From: Gaiella sp.
Lineage (GTDB): Bacteria; Actinomycetota; Thermoleophilia; Gaiellales; Gaiellaceae
Length of the DNA stretch: 64,000 nt
Assembly: GCA_027493885.1 (NCBI GenBank)
Contig: JAOSJZ010000001.1
Span: 2,536,622-2,600,621, forward strand
Reading direction: 5' to 3'
The position numbers and the translations under genes were made by a program. Each line of letters opens with the position of its first letter. Position 1 is the first letter of the stretch. Of the stretch, positions 34,789 to 43,143 are shown piece by piece. Under the pieces are notes generated by a model, which had not been told where the DNA came from, ran no database searches, and was given only the letters and a program-made list of their open reading frames with translations.

Positions 34789-35915
34789 CAGGCAGCCATC
34801 ACCGGCATGTCGCCGCAGGTCGAGAAGGGCTCGTAGCCCGAGGCCGTGATGAGGACCTCGTCCTCGATCTGCATCCCGAAACGCCCCTCGAGCAGCGTCA
34901 GCGGCTCGATGCAGAGCACCATCCCCTCCTCGAGCGGGATCGAGGTGAGGGCGTTGACGAACGGGCCCTCGTGGAGGGTGACGCCGAGCCCGTGGCCGAC
35001 GAAGTGGTACGGGGGCAGACCCGCCTCGTCCATCGCCGCGCGGTAGATGGCGTAGACGTCGGAGGTGAGCGCGCCCGGCCGGAGCGTGGCGAGGCAGCGC
35101 TCGTGGACTCCGAGCAGAAGGTCGTAGACGCGCCGCTGCTCGGCGCTCGGCTCGCCGACGACGGCCGTGCGGGCGACGTCGGAGTAGTAGTGCCCCTTCG
35201 TCCCGATCACGTCGAGGCGCAGGATGTCGCCGCGCTCGAGCACGCGCCCCGTGGGCGGCGCGTTGACGGCCGCCGAGCGCGGCCCGGAGCCGACCACCAG
35301 CATGGTCAGGCCGTCACCGCCGGCCTCCGCGTAGCGTTCGGCCACGAAGTTCGCGATCTCCCTCTCCGTCGACCCGGCCCCGAACCGCTCGCACACCTCG
35401 CCGGCGATCCGCTCGGCGGCTCCCCCGATGTCGCGGATCGCCTCGATCTCGGACGGTGTCTTGACCATCCGCAGCTCCTCGAAGAGCTCGTCGGCGCCAA
35501 CGAGCTGGGCGTGCGGGAGCGCCGCCGCGAGCCTGGCGTAGTCGGCGTACGAGAGGTGCGTCTCCTCGACGCCGAGGACGGCGTCGTCGAGGCCGCGGCT
35601 CGTCAGCGAGTCGGCGAACACGAGGACCGGGTCCTCGACGAACTCCTCGTAGAGGCGCACGGCATCGAGCCGCGACTGCGTGCGCACGACGGGCCCCTCG
35701 AGCGCGATCGCGACCAGCTCGCTCTCGCCGCTGCGCGGGACGATCGCCCCTGCGAGCCGCGAGCGCACCGTCTTCTGCGACGGCGGCGCTGCGCCCGAGG
35801 TCCAGGCGACGTTCTCGGGGGAGGTCGCGAGGAGCGCGTCGATGCTCCGCTCCTCCATGGCCTGCGCCAGCTTCCCGACGATCTCGTCGGCGATCCCCGC
35901 GAGCTGCTCCGTCAC
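34788..35915 (-). CDS. M24-family (Xaa-Pro aminopeptidase / creatinase-like) hydrolase
   Basis: 375 residues: an N-terminal creatinase-like domain (to about 140) and the C-terminal pita-bread domain. Dinuclear metal ligands are all visible: Asp in LRLDVIGTKG, Asp in YYSDVARTA, His in VGHGLGVTLHEG, Glu in LCIEPLT and Glu in QIEDEVLI. Because all five metal ligands are kept it should be a metallopeptidase (prolidase-like) rather than a metal-free creatinase. It could cleave an N-acyl or imido bond of the pathway compound. It overlaps the neighbouring genes. Confidence 0.87.
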   Translation of the reverse strand: MTEQLAGIADEIVGKLAQAMEERSIDALLATSPENVAWTSGAAPPSQKTVRSRLAGAIVPRSGESELVAIALEGPVVRTQSRLDAVRLYEEFVEDPVLVFADSLTSRGLDDAVLGVEETHLSYADYARLAAALPHAQLVGADELFEELRMVKTPSEIEAIRDIGGAAERIAGEVCERFGAGSTEREIANFVAERYAEAGGDGLTMLVVGSGPRSAAVNAPPTGRVLERGDILRLDVIGTKGHYYSDVARTAVVGEPSAEQRRVYDLLLGVHERCLATLRPGALTSDVYAIYRAAMDEAGLPPYHFVGHGLGVTLHEGPFVNALTSIPLEEGMVLCIEPLTLLEGRFGMQIEDEVLITASGYEPFSTCGDMPVMAA

Positions 35916-36904
35916 GCCGGCTCCTCTCCGAAGACCTCGACGACGTTCCCGTCCGGGTCGGTGAGGTAGAGCGACGTCCCGTAGCTACTCGGCTCGGGCC
36001 CGCGCACGACCTCGACCCCGGCGGCGGCGGCGCGCTCCGCGAGCGCGGCGATGCCGCGGGCATGAAACGCAATGTGCTCGAGCGGCCCCTGGCCCTCGGG
36101 GCGACCGTCGGTTAGCCCGAGGCCCTCGCTCGTGACGACGAGCGGCCGCCCGTCGCGAAACTCCTCGCGCTTGCGCACGCTGAGCCCGAGCAGGCCGAGG
36201 TAGAAGGACTCGGCCGCCGCGAGGTCGGAGACCTGGAGCAGCAGGTGGCCGAGAGCGGTGGCCCGTGGAGCCGCTCCCGCCTCGAGCCAGGAGACGACCT
36301 CGCCGGAGGTCGCGAGGACGCCGAAGTACTGCCCCCAGACGGCATGCGCGAGCGGCTCCCACTCGGGCCGCACTGCTGCGACCGCGTCGGTCACCGCGAC
36401 GACGTCGTAGTCGCGCAGGTACGCCTCGCGCAGCGTCGTCTCGACGCACGCGTTGGCGGTCACGCCGCAGACGAGGAGCGCCTCCGTGCCCAGCATGCGC
36501 AGCATCGCCTCGAGGCGCGTCTCGTAGAAGCAGCCGAAGCGGTGCTTCGTGAACACGAGCGCCGGGTCGTCGGCGAGCGGCACGAGCTCGTCGACGAGTT
36601 GCGCGTCCCACGTGCCGGCGAGGGCGGACACGCGCGCCCGCTTCGCCGTGTGCGACGGCAGCCGCTTGCGGGCGCGACCTGCGTCCTCGGCGAAGTGGAC
36701 CTGCCGCGACCAGAGCACCGGCACGCCCGCGTCACGGCACGCTGCCGCCAGCCGGGCGACGACCGGGACCGCCCGCTCGGCGGGCTCGACGTTCACGCCG
36801 GAGACACCGAGCGTCCCCTCCCGGTGGCAGAACGCGTTCTGCATGTCGATCACGAGCAGCGCCGTGCGGCGCGCGTCGAGCAGCTCCAGAGGCGCACCGC
36901 TCAC
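35912..36904 (-). CDS. isochorismatase-like hydrolase fused to a VOC domain
   Basis: 330 residues in two domains. Residues 1-200 are an isochorismatase-like cysteine hydrolase with Asp in LLVIDMQNAF, Lys in VFTKHRFGCF and nucleophile Cys in VCGVTANACVETTLREAY, the triad of N-carbamoylsarcosine amidase and ureidoacrylate hydrolase (RutB). Residues 215-330 are a VOC unit (LQVSDLAAAESFYLGLLGL to LYLTDPDGNVVEVFGE, with metal-type Glu). The two normally occur as separate proteins. The RutB-like half fits a pyrimidine/hydantoin degradation scheme, releasing ammonia and carbon dioxide from a carbamoyl group. Overlaps both neighbours. Confidence 0.85.
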   Translation of the reverse strand: MSGAPLELLDARRTALLVIDMQNAFCHREGTLGVSGVNVEPAERAVPVVARLAAACRDAGVPVLWSRQVHFAEDAGRARKRLPSHTAKRARVSALAGTWDAQLVDELVPLADDPALVFTKHRFGCFYETRLEAMLRMLGTEALLVCGVTANACVETTLREAYLRDYDVVAVTDAVAAVRPEWEPLAHAVWGQYFGVLATSGEVVSWLEAGAAPRATALGHLLLQVSDLAAAESFYLGLLGLSVRKREEFRDGRPLVVTSEGLGLTDGRPEGQGPLEHIAFHARGIAALAERAAAAGVEVVRGPEPSSYGTSLYLTDPDGNVVEVFGEEPA

Positions 36905-37095
36905 TGGTCGGTCCGGTCGACGCCGAGCACGCCAGCCCGGGCCCAGTTCTCGCGGGGAATCTCCTGGAGGATCACGTGCAGGCCGTCGGGCTTCGCGTCC
37001 GCGTGCTCCACCATCGCCTTCGTGATCGCCTCGACGAGGGCCCGCTTCTGCTCCAGGGTGCGACCCTCCCAGAGCTGGACGGTGACGACGGGCAC
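36901..37095 (-). CDS. 4-oxalocrotonate tautomerase-family protein
   Basis: 64 residues. After removal of Met the catalytic Pro would be the N-terminus (MPVVTVQLWEGRTLEQKR), as required in the tautomerase superfamily; the length is that of classic hexameric 4-OT enzymes. Later elements HVILQEIPRENW match the family. It would isomerise enol/keto forms of an oxo acid, or act as a malonate semialdehyde decarboxylase-like or dehalogenase relative. It sits 2 bp upstream of the lipoyl gene's 3' neighbour in the operon. Confidence 0.85.
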   Translation of the reverse strand: MPVVTVQLWEGRTLEQKRALVEAITKAMVEHADAKPDGLHVILQEIPRENWARAGVLGVDRTDQ

Positions 37096-37097
37096 GG

Positions 37098-37373
37098 TCA
37101 GCCGCCCCGGGGCGAATAGGAAGCGAGCTCGTCGGCGCTCGAGACGAGGATCGCGACGGCGGTGCCGACGGGCACGGTCTCGCCGACCGGGACGAGATGC
37201 TCGGCGACGATCCCTGCGACGGGCGCGGGCAGCTCGATCTCGACCTTCTCGCTCTCGATCGTCGCGATCGTCTGTCCCTGCGCCACGGCCTCGCCGACGG
37301 CGACCTCCCAGCGGCTGATGGTCGCCTCCTCCATGGTGAGGCCGAACTTCGGGAGCTTCACCGTGGCGGCCAT
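37098..37373 (-). CDS. stand-alone lipoyl (biotinyl/lipoyl) carrier domain protein
   Basis: 91 residues. The lipoylation Lys lies in the hairpin TIESEKVEIELPAP (about residue 46), preceded by KLPKFGLTMEEATISRW, the usual start of E2 lipoyl domains. It lacks the peripheral-subunit-binding and acyltransferase domains of a complete E2. The start overlaps the E1-beta stop (ATGA). It is a free-standing swinging arm for the E1 alpha/beta pair, either working with an E2 core encoded elsewhere or replacing it. Confidence 0.88.
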   Translation of the reverse strand: MAATVKLPKFGLTMEEATISRWEVAVGEAVAQGQTIATIESEKVEIELPAPVAGIVAEHLVPVGETVPVGTAVAILVSSADELASYSPRGG

Positions 37374-38359
37374 CAGGCGACTCCTGCCCCGACCAGCGAG
37401 CGGACGCCGCGGGCGATCCGCTCGGCGTCCGGGATCACGAAGCCCTCGAGCTCGGGCGCGTAGGGCATCGGCGTGTTCGTCCCGCAAACGCGGACGACCG
37501 GGCCGCGCAGCAGATCCCAGCACTCGCCGGCGGCGAAGGCGGCCACCTCGGCGCCGAAGCCGCCCCGCTGCGGTGCCTCGTGCGCGATCACGAGCCGTCC
37601 CGTCTTCTCGAGCGAGGCGCGCAGGCCGTCGCGGTCGAACGGCACCAGGGTGCGCGGGTCGAAGACCTCGACGGAGACCCCCTCGTCGGCGAGCGTCTCG
37701 GCGGCGCCGAGCGACTCCTGCAGCGTCTTCAGGTAGGAGACGAGCGTCACGTCGGTCCCCTCCCGGGCGATCCGGCCGACCCCGAGCGGCAGCGGCTCGA
37801 CCTCGTCCGGCACCTCTCCCTTCGCGTTGTAGAGCTGCTTGTGCTCGAAGAAGCAGACGGGGTCCTGGTCGCGGATCGCCGTCTTCAGCAGCGCCTTCGC
37901 GTCGGCGGGCGTCGAGGGTGCGACGCACTTGAGCCCGGGCGCATGCACGAACCACGCCTCGAGGCTCTGCGAGTGCTGCGCCGCGGTCGCGCCCGCCGTG
38001 CCCGTGACGAGCCGGATCGTGACGGGCGCCGACAACCGGCCGCCGGTCATGTAGTGGGTCTTCGCTGCCTGGTTGACGATCATGTCCATCGCCAGCATCG
38101 AGAAGTCCGAGAACATGATCTCGACGACGGCGCGCCCGCCCAGCAGCGACGCCCCGACCGCCGCGCCCGTCAGTCCCTCCTCCGAGATCGGCGTGTCGAG
38201 CACGCGCTCGTCGCCGAAGCGGGCGTGGAGCCCGCGCGTGACGCCGAACACGCCTCCCGACTCGCCGATGTCCTCGCCGATCAGGAACACCTGGCCGTCC
38301 CGCTCCATCTCCTCGGCCAGCGCCTCGTTGATCGCGGCCGCGTAGGTGATCGTCCTCAT
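37373..38359 (-). CDS. 2-oxo acid/acetoin dehydrogenase E1 component, beta subunit
   Basis: 328 residues; transketolase pyrimidine-binding domain (ITYAAAINEALAEEMERD, VFLIGEDIGESGGVFGVTRG with the ThDP-activating Glu) followed by the transketolase C-terminal domain (VEVFDPRTLVPFD, HEAPQRGGFGAEVA). With the alpha subunit it decarboxylates a 2-oxo acid or cleaves a diketone such as acetoin using thiamine diphosphate. Overlaps both neighbours by 4 bp. Confidence 0.92.
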   Translation of the reverse strand: MRTITYAAAINEALAEEMERDGQVFLIGEDIGESGGVFGVTRGLHARFGDERVLDTPISEEGLTGAAVGASLLGGRAVVEIMFSDFSMLAMDMIVNQAAKTHYMTGGRLSAPVTIRLVTGTAGATAAQHSQSLEAWFVHAPGLKCVAPSTPADAKALLKTAIRDQDPVCFFEHKQLYNAKGEVPDEVEPLPLGVGRIAREGTDVTLVSYLKTLQESLGAAETLADEGVSVEVFDPRTLVPFDRDGLRASLEKTGRLVIAHEAPQRGGFGAEVAAFAAGECWDLLRGPVVRVCGTNTPMPYAPELEGFVIPDAERIARGVRSLVGAGVA

Positions 38360-39369
38360 CGCAGCGCCATCCCCTCGTGCGTCTCGGTGTACACGTCCTC
38401 GAGTGCCTCCTCCGGGTCAGGGTGAGGGCTCGCCTCGGCGAACGCGGCGGCCTCGTCGAGCGTGCGCTCGATCTCGGTCGCGGTGCCGTCGAGCGCCTTC
38501 TGGCTCACGCCGTGCTCACCCACGAGGCGGGCGCCGAACGTGATGATCGGGTCGCGCGCCAGCCACTCCGCCACCTCGTCGGGCGGCCGGTAGCGGCCCA
38601 TGTCGCCCTCGTAGTGCCCGCGGTGACGGTACGTCTTCGCCTCGATCAGCGTCGGGCCATCGCCCGCGACGGCGCGCGCGACCGCGTCGCGCGCGACGCG
38701 CCGGACGTCGAGGACGTCGTTCCCGTCGGCGATCACGCCGGGGATCTCGTACGCGGCGGCGCGCGTGGCGACGTCCTTCACGACCTGGTGCCGGTCCTGG
38801 CGGGTGAACTCGCCGTAGAGGTTGTTCTCGCAGACGTAGAGCACCGGCAGCTTCCAGAGCGAGGCGAGATTGAGCGACTCGTGAAACGCGCCCTCGTTCG
38901 TCGCGCCGTCGCCGAAGAAGGACACCGCCACGTCCTCGACGCCGGTCCGCTTCAGCTGCAGCCCGGCGCCGGTCGCGAGCGGGATCCCGCCGCCGACGAT
39001 TCCGTTGGCGCCGAGGAAGCCGAGCTCGGTGTCGATCATGTGGAGCGAGCCGCCCTTGGCGCGGTTGTAGCCGTCGCGGCGGCCGTAGAGCTCGGCGTAC
39101 ATCCGCGCCGGCGAGGCGCCGCGGGCGAGCATGTGGCCGTGCCCGCGATGCGTGCTCGTGAGCGCCGCGCCGGGCCCGAGCGCCGCGCAGACGCCGACGG
39201 CGACCGCCTCCTGGCCGATGTACGGGTGCAGGAAGCCGGGGATCAGCCCCGCCATCCGCAGCTCTGCCGCGCGCTCCTCGAAGCGCCGGATCAGCAGCAT
39301 GTCGCGATAGAGCCTGAGCAGGCGCTCCGGCGCGAGGTCGGTGTCTGACACTCCGTCGTCTCCCTTCAT
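38356..39369 (-). CDS. 2-oxo acid/acetoin dehydrogenase E1 component, alpha subunit
   Basis: 337 residues from ATG 39369, chosen because it overlaps the SDR stop; GTG 39351 has the better ribosome-binding site (AAGGGAG) and is a real alternative. The ThDP motif GDG...N is FFGDGATNEGAFHES to YVCENN. STHRGHGHMLARG and RHRGHYEGD are phosphorylation-loop-type segments. Of the E1 relatives it most resembles the acetoin/pyruvate type. A missing E2 acyltransferase and E3 in the operon means it shares them with housekeeping complexes. Confidence 0.92.
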   Translation of the reverse strand: MKGDDGVSDTDLAPERLLRLYRDMLLIRRFEERAAELRMAGLIPGFLHPYIGQEAVAVGVCAALGPGAALTSTHRGHGHMLARGASPARMYAELYGRRDGYNRAKGGSLHMIDTELGFLGANGIVGGGIPLATGAGLQLKRTGVEDVAVSFFGDGATNEGAFHESLNLASLWKLPVLYVCENNLYGEFTRQDRHQVVKDVATRAAAYEIPGVIADGNDVLDVRRVARDAVARAVAGDGPTLIEAKTYRHRGHYEGDMGRYRPPDEVAEWLARDPIITFGARLVGEHGVSQKALDGTATEIERTLDEAAAFAEASPHPDPEEALEDVYTETHEGMALR

Positions 39370-40087
39370 ACCGCGGTGAACCCTCCGTCGCAGACGACCG
39401 CCGACCCGACGAAGAACGAGGCCTCGTCGCTGACGAGGTACGCTGCCACGCCGGCGATCTCCTCGGGCGTCGCGAAGCGGCCGATCGGGTGCGCGTCCCG
39501 GAAGTGCTGCGCGTCGGGCCGCTCCGCCATCAGTTGCTTCAGGAGCGGAGTCTCGGTCGCGCCGGGGCACAGGCAGTTGGCGTGCAACCCGGCCCGAGCG
39601 TACTCCGCTCCGATCGACTTCGTGAAGTTGAGCACGGCGCCCTTTGCCGCCGAGTACGCGGCGAGCCGCGGCGCCCCGACGAGGGCTGCGGTCGAGCCGA
39701 ACGTGACGATCCAGGAGCGGTCGAGCTCGAGCAGCCGGGGGAGAGCGGCGCGGCAGCAGAGCCAGGTGCCGCGGAGGCTGACGTCGACGACGCGGTCGAA
39801 GTCCTCGACCGAGGTCTCGTGCGTGGGGCCGACGTAGTGGACTCCGGCCGTCAGCACGAGCGCCTCGAGGCCTCCGAGCGCCTCACGGGCCTCGGTGACG
39901 AGCCGCTCGGCGTCCGCGGCGTCCGTGACGTCGGCGCCGAGCCTGGCGGCGGCACCCTCCGCGGCGGGCGGCTCGAGGTCGGCGGCTGCGACGGCCGCCC
40001 CTCGGCGGCGAGCCGCTCCACGACGGCGGCGCCGATGCCGCCGGCGGCCCCCGTGACGAGCACCTTCCGGCCGGCGAGCCCGCGCAT
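39366..40087 (-). CDS. short-chain dehydrogenase/reductase (one frameshift)
   Basis: About 240 residues after repair. The NAD(P) motif is VTGAAGGIGAAVVERLAAEG in the first frame (from ATG 40087). The break is at the C4 run 39998-40001; one added base (G on the coding strand) gives GAAVAAADLEPPAAEGAAAR and continuity into LVLTAGVHYVG. The active-site Ser is in IVTFGSTAAL and Tyr/Lys in AAYSAAKGAVLNF, so it is a catalytic SDR. Its ATG overlaps the preceding TIM-barrel stop. It oxidises or reduces a hydroxyl/keto group in the pathway. Confidence 0.83.
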
Positions 40088-40869
40088 CAGAACGGGAACA
40101 CCGCCTTGCAGGACGCGATCTCGACGTCCGGGTCCCGTGTCGGCACGACCTCGAAGGTGAGCTGGCGGTCGTAGCCGTGCTCTTCGAGCACGCGGCGGAT
40201 GCCGTGGAAGTTGATCTCGCCCGTGCCTGGCGCGCCGCGCCCCGGCACGTCGGCGACGTGGACGGAGGTCACCCACTCGAGGCCGTCGACGAGGTTGTCG
40301 ACGAGCCGGCCGCCGACGAGCTGCTGGTGGTAGGCGTCGAAGAAGACGCGTACCTGGGGGTGGTCGACCTCGCGGCAGACCTCGAGGGAGGCGCCGAAGT
40401 CGTCCAGGAAGTACGTGGGCACGAACACGGTGTTGATCGCCTCGAGAGTCAGCTCCATCGGCTTCCCCTCGACGAGCTTCACGCACTCGCGTAGGCACTC
40501 GACGCAGGCGCGCCGCTTCTGCGCGTGCGTGAGCGGCGGCCCGGGCAGGAACCTCCCGTCCGTCCCGCGGGCGTCCGAGAACATCGAGAGCTGCCGGAAC
40601 CCGTACGTCTCGGCCGCCGCGACCGTCTCGGCGAGCGACTCGAGCACGTCCTCGTGTTGCGCAGGGTCGCAGAGCGCGCCACGCGAATGCCCGAAGACGC
40701 AGGCGATCTCCATCCCCGTCTCGCGGCACGCCTCGGCGAGGTCCTCGATGTCCTCGCCGCGCCAGTCCCACAGGTCGACACGGTCGAACCCGTGCGCGGC
40801 GGCCCGGCGCGCGCGCTCCGCGAGCGGCAGGTCGGCCCACATGAACTTGATCGAGACGGCGTGCTTCAC
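40087..40869 (-). CDS. sugar-phosphate-isomerase-like TIM-barrel protein (hydroxypyruvate isomerase / IolE-like)
   Basis: 260 residues from GTG 40869. The AP endonuclease 2 / xylose isomerase-like barrel: FDRVDLWDWRG, metal Glu in TLEAINT, Asp and His in FFDAYHQQ, His in SVHVADVPGRGAPGTGEINF and final Glu in LTFEVVPTRD. The G-R-GAPGTGEI stretch is characteristic of hydroxypyruvate isomerase (Hyi) relatives. It should isomerise a small hydroxy-oxo acid. It overlaps both SDR genes. Confidence 0.87.
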   Translation of the reverse strand: MKHAVSIKFMWADLPLAERARRAAAHGFDRVDLWDWRGEDIEDLAEACRETGMEIACVFGHSRGALCDPAQHEDVLESLAETVAAAETYGFRQLSMFSDARGTDGRFLPGPPLTHAQKRRACVECLRECVKLVEGKPMELTLEAINTVFVPTYFLDDFGASLEVCREVDHPQVRVFFDAYHQQLVGGRLVDNLVDGLEWVTSVHVADVPGRGAPGTGEINFHGIRRVLEEHGYDRQLTFEVVPTRDPDVEIASCKAVFPF

Positions 40870-41633
40870 GCAGGCCCCATCGTCGCGCCGCCGTTCACGA
40901 GCAGCGTCTGCCCCGTGACCATCCGGGCCTCGGGGCTTGCGAGGTAGGTGACCGCCTCCGCGATGTCCGCCGGCAGGATCGGCTGCTGCAGGCACTGGCC
41001 CTCGGCGACGAGGCGGCGGTACTGCTCGGGCACGGTCTGCTCGGTGATCTCGGTGGTGACGAGCCCCGGCGCGACGGCGTTCACCGCGATCCCCGACGGG
41101 CCGAGCTCGCGTGCCATGCTGCGCGTGATCCCGACGACGGCGGACTTCGAGGCGACGTAGTGGAGGAGATTCGCCATCCCGAACGTCGTCACGTTCGAGG
41201 CGATGTTGACGATGCGCCCCCGGCCCGCGTCACGCATCGGGCCGGACGCCGCCCGCGAGCAGAGGAACACGGAGCGGACGTTGACGTCGAGCACGCGGTT
41301 CCACTCGGCCAGGTCGATCTCCCAGAACGGCCGGCGCTCGATCCCGGCGAAGAGCCCCGCGTTGTTGACCAGGACGTCGAGGCGGCCGAACCGCTCGAGC
41401 ACCTGTTCGAAGGCTGCGGCCACGCCGGTCTCGTCGGTGACGTCGCCCTCGATCGAGAGCGCGCTCCCGCCGGTCGCCTCGATCGCGGCGACGGTCGCGT
41501 CGGAGGGGGAGAGGTCGATCGAGACGACGGTCGCGCCGCGGCCGGCGAGCGTCTCCGCGATCGCCCGGCCGATCGCCCGCGCGCCGCCGGTGACGACCGC
41601 GACCTGGCCGGTAAGGCCGGCGTCCGCTACCAC
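40866..41633 (-). CDS. short-chain dehydrogenase/reductase
   Basis: 255 residues from GTG 41633. NAD(P) motif VTGGARAIGRAI, Asp at the end of strand 2 (VVSIDLSPSD, favouring NAD), NNAG motif LVNNAG, Ser in IVNIASNVT, Tyr/Lys in LHYVASKSAV. Classical oxidoreductase of alcohols to ketones. Its start overlaps the ALDH stop by 7 bp. Confidence 0.9.
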   Translation of the reverse strand: MVADAGLTGQVAVVTGGARAIGRAIAETLAGRGATVVSIDLSPSDATVAAIEATGGSALSIEGDVTDETGVAAAFEQVLERFGRLDVLVNNAGLFAGIERRPFWEIDLAEWNRVLDVNVRSVFLCSRAASGPMRDAGRGRIVNIASNVTTFGMANLLHYVASKSAVVGITRSMARELGPSGIAVNAVAPGLVTTEITEQTVPEQYRRLVAEGQCLQQPILPADIAEAVTYLASPEARMVTGQTLLVNGGATMGPA

Positions 41634-43120
41634 AGCGTCTCCTTGCCGTCGAAGTTCAGGTGCTTCGTCTCGGTGAACTCGTGGATGCCCTCGATCCCCT
41701 GCTGGCGACCGATGCCCGAGCGCTTGAAGCCGCCGACCTCGGCCTCGTCGTAGAAGTGGTGGTACGTGTTGATCCAGATCGTCCCGGCGCGGATCGCGCG
41801 ACCCACCCGCCAGGCCCGGTCGAGGCTCTGCGTCCAGAGCCCGGCCGCGAGGCCGTACTCGGAGTCGTTCGCGAGCGCCACCGCCTCGGCCTCGTCGCCG
41901 AACCGCTGCACGGTCAGCACCGGCCCGAAGATCTCGTCGCGGATGAGGCTCGACTCCGCCGGCAGGTCGGCGAAGACGGCCGGGGAGACGAAATGGCCGG
42001 CGTCGTACGGCTCGCCCTCGAGCGCGGCGCCGCCCGCCACGAGCGTGCCCTCGGCCTTGCCGCGCTCGACGTACGAGAGCACCTTCTCCTGCTGGGCGGC
42101 GGAGGCGACGGGGCCGAGCTGGGAGGCGGGGTCGAGACCGTCGCCGACACGCAGCCCGTTCGTCTGCGCCGCGAGCCGCTCGACGAACTCGTCGTAGATC
42201 GCGTCCTCCACGAGGAGCCGGCTGCCGGCGGTGCAGATCTGGCCGCACGTCGTGAAGATCGCGTTCTCGGCGCCGGCCAGCGCCTTGTCGAGCTTCGCGT
42301 CCGCGAACACGACGTTGGGGGCCTTGCCGCCGAGCTCGAGCGCCACCTTGCGCAGCCCCTCGGCAGCGCGCTTCATCACGCCGATGCCCGTTCCCGTCTC
42401 GCCGGTGAACGCGATCATGTCGACGCCGTCGTGGCCCACGAGCGCGTCGCCGACGACGCTGCCCGAGCCGAGGATGCAGGTGAGGATCCCCTCGGGCAGC
42501 CCGGGCTGTGCGGCGAGGAGCGCGAGCGTCTCGACCGTGATCGCGGGCGTGATGCTGGCGGGCTTGACCACGGTCGCGTTCCCCGCCGCGAGCGCCGGCG
42601 CGAGGGAGCGGACGAGCAGGACGAGCGGCCAGTTCCAGGGCGTGATCACCGCGACGACCCCGACGGGCTCGCGCAGGACGACGCCGGTCACCTCGGGGCC
42701 GAGCAGGGCCGAGCGGCCGTAGACGGCACGTGCCAGGCCCGCGTAGTACTCGGTCATCTTCGCCGAGCTCGCGATCTCGATCTCGGCCTCGTGGATCGTC
42801 TTGCCCTGCTCGCGCGTCAAGAGCTCCGCGAGACGCGCCTGGTTCTCGCGCAGTGCCCCGGCAAAGCCGTAGAGGACCTTCGCGCGGAGCTCGCCGTTCG
42901 AGCCCCAGTCCGAGGTCTCGAAGGCGCGCACCGCTGCCCCGACGGCCGCGTCGACCGACTCCGGCGTCGAGGAGGCGAGCTCCGCGACGACCTCGCCGGT
43001 CGCCGGGTCGGTGCTCTCGAACACGTCCCCGCCGGCGTGGACGAACCCCTGCGCGGCCGAGGGGAGTCGAAGCGTCTGCCACGCGGTGCGGCCCACGCTC
43101 GTCGATGCTGTTGCGGTCAC
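41627..43120 (-). CDS. NAD(P)-dependent aldehyde dehydrogenase
   Basis: 497 residues from GTG 43120, which follows a GGAGGGAGG ribosome-binding site; GTG 43150 in frame is less likely. ITPWNWPL, the Lys in VVKPASITP, AFTGETGTG, catalytic Glu in LELGGKAPN, catalytic Cys in TTCGQICTAGSR and DEIFGPVL. This is the first gene of the 15-gene - strand operon and its promoter region carries the shared operator-like motif. The substrate is unknown; betaine-aldehyde-like or lactaldehyde-like dehydrogenases are the nearest type. Confidence 0.92.
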   Translation of the reverse strand: MTATASTSVGRTAWQTLRLPSAAQGFVHAGGDVFESTDPATGEVVAELASSTPESVDAAVGAAVRAFETSDWGSNGELRAKVLYGFAGALRENQARLAELLTREQGKTIHEAEIEIASSAKMTEYYAGLARAVYGRSALLGPEVTGVVLREPVGVVAVITPWNWPLVLLVRSLAPALAAGNATVVKPASITPAITVETLALLAAQPGLPEGILTCILGSGSVVGDALVGHDGVDMIAFTGETGTGIGVMKRAAEGLRKVALELGGKAPNVVFADAKLDKALAGAENAIFTTCGQICTAGSRLLVEDAIYDEFVERLAAQTNGLRVGDGLDPASQLGPVASAAQQEKVLSYVERGKAEGTLVAGGAALEGEPYDAGHFVSPAVFADLPAESSLIRDEIFGPVLTVQRFGDEAEAVALANDSEYGLAAGLWTQSLDRAWRVGRAIRAGTIWINTYHHFYDEAEVGGFKRSGIGRQQGIEGIHEFTETKHLNFDGKETLW

Positions 43121-43143
43121 AGGTCCTCCCTCCGGGGCGACGC

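Noticed and set aside
39345-39356. GTGTCTGACACT as a further GntR operator
   Set aside because: It lies within the first codons of the E1 alpha gene, lacks the ACCAGT half and has no -35 box at the expected distance.
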